This document shows positions 57,805 through 64,000 of a stretch of 64,000 nt of DNA, piece after piece. The DNA lies in the NCBI GenBank assembly GCA_007844125.1, contig CM017573.1:5530627-5594626 (forward strand). The letters are read 5' to 3'. The notes beneath the pieces were generated by a model. It worked only from the letters and a program-made list of their open reading frames with translations. It was not told the DNA's origin and searched no databases. The number at the start of each line of letters is the position of its first letter. Position 1 is the stretch's first letter. The position numbers and the translations under genes were made by a program. The DNA is from Sinonovacula constricta (lineage: Eukaryota > Mollusca > Bivalvia > Cardiida > Solecurtidae).

Positions 57805-58940
57805 TAATACACATATACTACAAACATCGGGGTATCAATGTATTCTAGTACACATATACTACAAACATCGAGGTATCAATGTATTCTAGTACACATATAC
57901 CACAAACATCGAAGTATCGGTGTATTCTAGTACACATATACTACAAACATCGAGGTATCAATGTATTCTAGTACACATATACTACAAACATCGAGGTATC
58001 AATGTATTCTAGTACACATATATTACAAACATCGAGTATCAATGTATTCTAGTACACATATACCACAAACATCGAGGTATCAATATATTCTATCATACAT
58101 ATACCACAAACATCGAGGTATCAATGTATTCTAGTACACATATACTACAAACATCGAGGTATCAATGTATTCTAGTACACATATACCACAAACATCGATC
58201 TATCAATATATTCTATCATACATATACCACAAACATCGATGTATCAATGTATTCTAGTACACATATACCACAAACATCGAAGTATCAATGTATTCTAGTA
58301 CACATATACCACAAACATCGATGTATCAATGTATTCTAGTACACATATACCACAAACATCGAAATATCAATGTATTCTTGTACACATATACCACAAACAT
58401 CGAGGTATCGGTGTATTCTAGTATACATATACCACAAACATCGATGTATCAATGTATGCTAGTGTACATATACCACAAACATCGAGGTATCAATGTTTTC
58501 TAGTATACATATACTACAAACATCGAGGTATCAATGTATTCTAGTACACATATACCACAATCATCGAGTTATCGGTGTATTCTAGTACACATATACTACA
58601 AACATCGAGGTATCAATGTATTCTAGTACACATATACTACAAACATCGAGGTATCAATGTATTCTAGTACACATATACTACAAACATAGAGGTATCAATG
58701 TATTCTAGTATACATATACCACAAACATCGAGGTATCAATGTATTCTAGTGTACATATACCACAAACATCGAGGTATCAATGTATTCTAGTACACATATA
58801 ATATACTACAAACATCGGGGTATCAATGTATGCTAGTGTACATATACCACAAACATCGAAGTATCAGTGTATTCTAGTACACATATACCACAAACCTCAG
58901 GGTATCAGTGTATTCTAGTATACATATACTACAAAAATGA
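57805..58940. repeat. 41-bp tandem array, about 27 copies
   Basis: Unit 'tagtacacatatactacaaa' plus 'catcgaggtatcaatgtattc'; 'tagtacacat' at 57846 and 57887 gives 41 bp. Variants: tactac/taccac, gaggta/gatgta/gaagta, caatg/cggtg. As 41 is not a multiple of three, a frame passes through three phases, which gives the short frames near 58124-58503. Confidence 0.96.
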
Positions 58941-59487
58941 GGTGACAATGCAACCTTTCTAAGACGGTATACAGTGTATAGTCAATTACTTTTTTATATT
59001 ACAGATCTTCTGTAACTATCACTGACAGAATCAGGCAACATGTGTCATTAAAAAGTATTTTAATATTGTCCATGTTTTTACTTTAAAATTATCAAGCTGT
59101 TAGACTTAGACCCTGCCTAGTTAAATAATGGCAAACATACACTTGATTTAAAATATGCACACAAGATTGATGATGACATGCCATATATTCTTCTACATCA
59201 CCCGACTTGATACATTTTGTAATTCACGACGAAATGTCAGCGAGGAATCTATATATGTAAACAATACAACATACGTTGAATACCCGACATATTTAAATAT
59301 ATACATAGATATAAAAATTTGATATAATGATAGGCACAACTGAATAAAACAAAATGCCATGCGATAAATACCAGATAATAATGATATTGTATACAGTAGT
59401 ACAGTAGGCACATTATATTGATAAACAAATTGATAGAACAAAAGGTAAACGGAAAGATATTTATAAGTTAGAAAACATGTAACTTAC
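58941..59487. other. Unassigned AT-rich sequence
   Basis: No feature seen. Confidence 0.4.
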
Positions 59488-59583
59488 AGAAAATGTCAGT
59501 ATCCAGGCACGTCTCAATGATATTCTCTACTATCGTGTTATCTTCATTCGCACAAGGGGCGTCCAGTGTTAGCAGGTTTATAA
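59488..59583 (-). other. Possible upstream exon ending in a GTAAGT donor
   Basis: On minus, a frame after a TAG at about 59584-59586 encodes LLTLDAPCANEDNTIVENII then ETCLDTDIF plus one base, ending at consensus donor GTAAGT (59487-59482). The phase-1 end would fit NR4A exon 2. No in-frame ATG exists, so if real it is internal or untranslated; the 5' edge is not defined. Confidence 0.25.
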
Positions 59584-59826
59584 ACTATTATCTCGAGAAC
59601 AAACTGGACATACTTCTAAACTGTCCTTTAACTCAGATGCATAACGATTATCCTCAACTATCGTCACAACTTTCATCATTCAAAACAAGCGTTTAATTTG
59701 ATTATTTTGAAAACGCTATTCTAAAATACGTATCCGTATAGAGTAATTCCTATGTATTTATGTTACCGGTATGGATGTGAAATTTAATAAGAATTAAAAC
59801 ACAATTCCGATAAACTGACAACTTAC

Positions 59827-59886
59827 ACTGTCCACAAGCACTAGTTGATGCTAAAATGTTCTGTAAACATTCAGTTTCTTCACTGT
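59827..59886 (-). other. Possible upstream exon with a GTAAGT donor and similar peptide
   Basis: On minus, NSEETECLQNILASTSACGQ plus one base ends at donor GTAAGT (59826-59821), again in phase 1. The peptide is loosely similar to that at 59488 (N-E-x-x-T ... N-I-[IL]). An in-frame TGA lies just upstream, so a start is missing. It may be a 5' UTR exon for a promoter near 60.0-60.1 kb. Confidence 0.2.
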
Positions 59887-59993
59887 TTCAAACACATCCG
59901 ATCGCTTTGAAAAACATTTCTTAACTGCTTGCCATTCGAACAACATGTGAATATATATGAACTATATAGCGAGCCTGTATCGGGAAACACCAC

Positions 59994-60096
59994 TTACGTC
60001 ATCCGAGCGATCGAATGACGTCACAGCACAGGTTGCCTGTTCAGTCTCTAAGTAACGTCGCTTCCTATTGGTCGGTGCACCTGATGCTATAAATAA
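59994..60096. promoter_or_regulatory. Distal promoter-like cluster: two CREs, CCAAT, TATA/MEF2
   Basis: TTACGTCA (59994-60001), perfect TGACGTCA (60016-60023), ATTGG (60067-60071) and CTATAAATAA (60087-60096) within about 100 bp. On plus, the order CRE-CCAAT-TATA would start RNA near 60120, followed by ATG at about 60170 and a GGAAG|GTAATG donor near 60188. On minus, it could serve the candidate exons at 59.8 and 59.5 kb. The sequence cannot decide between them. Confidence 0.4.
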
Positions 60097-60188
60097 CTCG
60101 ACAGCTTGGAGGGAACATGTATATTCTGTGTCGCTTGGAAGAAGTTGTAGCTGAAGCACGTCAGTCGGCATGACGCAGGCGGTGGAAG

Positions 60189-61018
60189 GTAATGTGCTCA
60201 AGATAGCCATAGTGAGGCTGGCAATAGCTATAGAATAGACGGGAAAAGATACCTTAGTAAAATGTAGGTCACGTATGCTCGGAAAAAGAAAGACGAGATG
60301 CGGGAATCGATATTGCAGACGACATCTTGAAACGCGTATAACGGGCGATGAAATGGCGGAATTTGAGTGTGTAATAGTGACTAAGACGTCGTAGTTCGAT
60401 ATGCAGTGTGTAATTAGTGAGGATACAAGGGCATATTCGAGACAAAACATTAATTAAATAACACCGTTTATTGTGCGAGACCTCATTGAAGGGATATGTG
60501 TTTATTTTTTCTATATTTATACTGTTGTGGGAGCTAGAGCTACACGACCCAGCTTCAGCTACGAAGGGACCCTCTTTTGGTAATTGTGATATATTCAGGT
60601 TGTAGTGTAAATGGCAGTGGGAATAAGGAATCGAAGGACAAATACTGCATCGATTTTAATTAACATCTAAGTGAGAGTATATCTCGAGTATTATCTCGTA
60701 CATGTAGATCTGTGTAGTTTAGAACTATAAAATGGCTTGTAAGGCAGTGCTTTGAAAACATTTGTGTTCCTTGTATTTCGTATAGTACTGTCTTTGTTTA
60801 TGATTATATTTCATTGTCTTATGCTGTACTTTTCTAAATACATTTTATTATTATATGTTTATTACTATATAATTGCTGTTTTTAAGGCAAATTCTTCGAC
60901 GTATCATAATTAGATCTAATGCAATGTTTGTAAAAACAAATAATGAACATTTATTTTAAGTGTTCAGAATTATTTGCAATTATACAGTTGATGCACTGAA
61001 AATATATTTGTGAAAATG
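60189..61018. other. Unassigned; overlaps a 162-codon minus frame
   Basis: A minus frame spanning 59962-60450 starts with a hydrophobic stretch, but it crosses the promoter-like cluster, has no recognised domain and no splice support. It is probably chance. The remainder is AT-rich. Confidence 0.25.
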
Positions 61019-61030
61019 AGAGAGAGAGAT

Positions 61031-61108
<78 letters not shown>
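61019..61108. repeat. (AG)n microsatellite
   Basis: About 90 bp of nearly pure AG with GATAGA interruptions at the left. Confidence 0.98.
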
Positions 61109-61110
<2 letters not shown>

Positions 61111-61318
61111 TTGCACAGGTGTTTAATTACTAGCATACATATGCTGTTCGTCTCAATGGACATTTCTCAATTTTTATCAAAACAAGACATTATAAACTTA
61201 CACTATCCCCAAATCGCTGAAAGCTCTGCTATGACGGTGTGAGTTTTACCATGTTATAAAGAACTCAAACGATTATATAAAGGTAAATGTTTGAGTTGTT
61301 TTTATCCAGATATATGTA

Positions 61319-61809
61319 AAGTGGTATTCGACAGTTTACCTGTATCAGATACATGCATGTATGTAACAACATTTTTCCACGGTTACTGAGAATTTATGCA
61401 AAATTTCTGCATAAGCTCATATTTTAACCTTAGTATTGAACACTACCTACATTGTAAGACAGTACATATTGTAAAAATTACTCTAAATGTTCATTCTATA
61501 CAACCCTATAAATATGGATGAACGTGATCTATGCTAAAAATAGATACAAACGTCAGCGCGGAATACCCGTATGACGATATGATGCGATCTCGAAAGTTAG
61601 TTGCCACATGGTTTTCTTAGTTAAAAAATAGGAATTTCTGAAGCGTTGCTTAGTTATGGAATACCTGTTTGCAATGATGAGTGGGGATTTATCCCTCACT
61701 GTTCACACAGATCTCGGGCATCAATGAATAGAATTTTGCAGGACCTTTTCATGCAACAATGACTTATTTGATTATTTGAAATTTGGTCCAAACTGTCGAA
61801 TACCATCTT
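61319..61809. mobile_element. TA-flanked MITE, copy 2 (about 491 bp)
   Basis: Left end (TA)AAGTGGTATTCGACAG; the reverse complement of the right end is (TA)AAGATGGTATTCGACAG. TA at 61317-61318 and 61810-61811. Same family and orientation as 24207-24658, but more diverged between its own ends and internal parts. No ORF. Confidence 0.7.
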
Positions 61810-61845
61810 TAAAGCAAGTTTATTCTGGTACATTATGTCATAAAG

Positions 61846-62316
61846 ATGGGTTTTTATCGTATTAAATTTTTAATATGTGTTACTTTTTTAATTATCTCTG
61901 CGCCTTTTGAAAGATATTATAAGTTCAGAGGTAGTCTCTTTAGAGAACACATGCTAATATATCCTATTTCGAAGTTAATTATATTCAAAACATTGATTCT
62001 GGTTTCAAAGTATGCATTCCATTCCACATTGCATATTATTTGTCGGACTATCGCTTGTAAGGTTTTAAAAACTCTTGAAACTGTCTTGTTTAATTATTGT
62101 TATATTGTTTGTTCAATTACTGGGTTTAACATCACACCAAGAAGATGCAGTGCTGCTCTCACCAGTCTGTCATTCAGTGATACTTTAGAGTATAACAACC
62201 ATTCCACATTGTTCCGGAACCAAAACCAGCCTGCCTGGACCAGGCATATTGAGGTCAGAGATCGACTGGGAACTATTTCAGTAACGTTTTACATATGTCA
62301 CAGTGTCCTGCTTTAG
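61846..62316 (+). other. 156-codon open frame, not recognised
   Basis: Begins ATG GGT and stays open to TAG at 62314-62316. The N-terminal half is hydrophobic and AT-driven (Ile/Phe/Leu/Lys); the C-terminal half is more balanced (near 62150-62290). I see no domain, exon signal or upstream promoter, and the frame starts only about 37 bp after the MITE. It might be chance or a decayed mobile-element piece. Confidence 0.2.
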
Positions 62317-62639
62317 TCTATGGAATAGTACTGCCAACTTAATACATTGCATACCTATTGCGGCAATAAGGTCAATTTTAAATGCTGAGCTCTAAAAAGA
62401 GTCGCGCATTTAACAGTTTTGCCGTTTTTTATATATATTTATTCGTAATTTTTATCAATAAAATATACAATGAAGACATTTTTATGGCTTTCTGTCCATC
62501 ACCATTGCCAACCGGATTAATTATGGTCAACACATGAAAATACCTTTTCACGCAATCAGTCTACTGTTTAGAGCTATCTGCCTTCCCTTCAACATAGTCG
62601 CTACACTCTTCAAACCCACTACTCTTTCTTTTAGCCAAT
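62317..62639. other. Unassigned AT-rich spacer
   Basis: Nothing recognisable. Confidence 0.4.
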
Positions 62640-63670
62640 CTAACTACTTATTAAATCAATCGGTCTGCTTATCAAATAGATTAATATAGTTCTTATATCC
62701 GTCAATATTTAAACCAGTCCATCTTTCAATCAAATTATCCATACTCTATTTTTTTTTAAACCTACTATTTATCCACTGATTAAACCCATTGTACTTTTTA
62801 TAAAGCAGATAATGGTAAGCCTCCTCACATCCAGCGGTATTCTCTTAAAATCTGTTCATATTCTGCTTTCACCATCGATATTCTATTTAAAGCCATCGCC
62901 ATTATTTTAAGTCTACCAATACACTATTTAAACTCATTGATATACTTTTTCAACTGCTTGATATTCTCTTAAAAACAATTGTTGTACTTTTTAAACCCAA
63001 CAATAAACTCTTAAAACCCACTATATACTCTTCAAACTCAACAATATACTCTCTAAACCAAACAACATACGCTTTATACCCAACAATTTATTCTTTAAAC
63101 CCGACAATATACTTTATGAACCCAACACTATACTCTCTAAACCCAACACAATACGCTCTAAACCCAACAATATACTCTCTAAACCCAACACTATACTCTC
63201 TAAACCCAACGATATACTCTCTAAACCCAACATTTTACTTTTTATACCCAACACAATACTCTATGAACCCAGCAATATACTAATATTCTTCTTAAATCCA
63301 TCGATATATTCGTTAATCAATCAATTTTATGTTTAAAGCAGTCGATATATCCTTTAATCATCAATATTCTATTTAAATTAATCGATATAACCTTTAATCC
63401 ATCAATATTCTATTTAAACTCATCGATATACATTTTAATCCATCAATAATCTGTTTAAATCCATCGGTTAACTATTAAAAAACCAGTAGATATGCTCTCA
63501 TTGATCGTCTTTTTAGGCCACATAATATACTATTATTAAAACAAGTTTCTTTCATCCATCGATACTTAACTCATCGACAATTTATATGCTCGTTTAACCC
63601 ATCGTTATATACTCTTTTAACTCACTGATATACCTTTAAACCCATCAATATATCATTTAAACTAAAAATC
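62640..63670. repeat. Degenerate 21-bp tandem array
   Basis: Clearest at 62990-63290 as 'ctctaaacccaacaatatact', 21 bp. On both sides the unit decays to 'ctttaaacccatcgatatac'-like sequence, with Thr-free, Asn/Pro-biased frames of no meaning. Confidence 0.8.
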
Positions 63671-64000
63671 TTTTAATTTTAAACAATAATCCTGAAGAAA
63701 GTAAGCAAGTTCCTGAAGGATGTGTTATGTAATTCATACACACATCGTACGGACTTGTCTAAAAGTCCGATTCAGGGAGCTACGTCAATCCAAAAGATAA
63801 ACAAACGATTCCAAAATTTTGACCGATGATTTTTTTTAAATATTTAAAGCAACATTTCAGACTGATCTGGCATAATTTCTTAATCAAATTACATTAATGT
63901 CGTAAAAATACTGCAAAAAGTAGTTACTTAATTAAAACTACTTCAAAACAAAACGATTTTCGCGTCTTCACTCAGATCTACTTTTCTCAGCTTCATCTAA
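63671..64000. other. Right edge, no feature seen
   Basis: AT-rich sequence without a supported gene or repeat. Confidence 0.4.

Noticed and set aside
59962..60450. 162-codon minus frame starting MFCLEYALV
   Set aside because: It crosses the CRE/CCAAT/TATA cluster and has no domain, splice sites or homology I recognise.

Overview
The window is 64 kb of AT-rich animal nuclear DNA, most likely from a bivalve mollusc. That assignment rests on the small GT-AG exons of an NR4A-type nuclear receptor, on SINE-like and 'GGGCCATGAGGCCC' dispersed elements of kinds common in bivalves, on decayed LINE and DNA-transposon copies, and on very long tandem arrays. No species can be named from the sequence alone. 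There are no bacterial genes, operons or CRISPR arrays.

The one clearly recognisable gene is an NR4A (Nur77/Nurr1/NOR-1, insect HR38) orphan nuclear receptor on the minus strand. I rebuilt eleven coding exons between 39220 and 26255. All splice phases agree and the model gives 778 residues: a long N-terminal activation region with poly-Gln and poly-His, two C4 zinc fingers (Cys443-Cys498), a C-terminal extension, an NR4A ligand-binding domain and a terminal LPF. Upstream (50.7 kb, and less surely 59.5 and 59.8 kb) are minus-strand segments that end in GTAAGT donors in the same phase as exon 1. They are candidate alternative first exons. Five perfect TGACGTCA (CRE) palindromes lie between 27 and 60 kb, two of them beside MEF2/TATA-like sites, which fits an immediate-early gene.

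Region by region: 0.33-1.0 kb is an 81-bp array. At 2.17-2.38 kb is the last exon of an unidentified plus-strand gene, with its 3' end near 3.3 kb. From 3.6 to 9.75 kb is a 52-bp satellite that seems to grow out of the end of a dispersed repeat and contains a near-perfect 2,070-bp-spaced duplication. From 9.97 to 13.65 kb are two broken LINE fragments, the first split by a 928-bp hAT-like element with a perfect 8-bp target duplication. A 27-bp array (13.9-14.6 kb), a 392-bp MITE (15.5-15.9 kb) and a degenerate transposon protein (15.9-17.8 kb) follow. From 19.6 to 24.7 kb there are microsatellites, a bivalve-type dispersed repeat and a TA-flanked MITE. NR4A occupies 26-39 kb, with a SINE, a MITE fragment and a 25-bp array in its introns. 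From 40 to 64 kb are microsatellites, a 34-bp satellite (42.4-45.2 kb), a 41-bp array (57.8-58.9 kb), a second TA-flanked MITE and a degenerate 21-bp array.

Most open frames in the window are repeats whose unit length is a multiple of three, or chance frames. They were left out. The assignments rest on reading motifs by eye; no alignment or database search was run.
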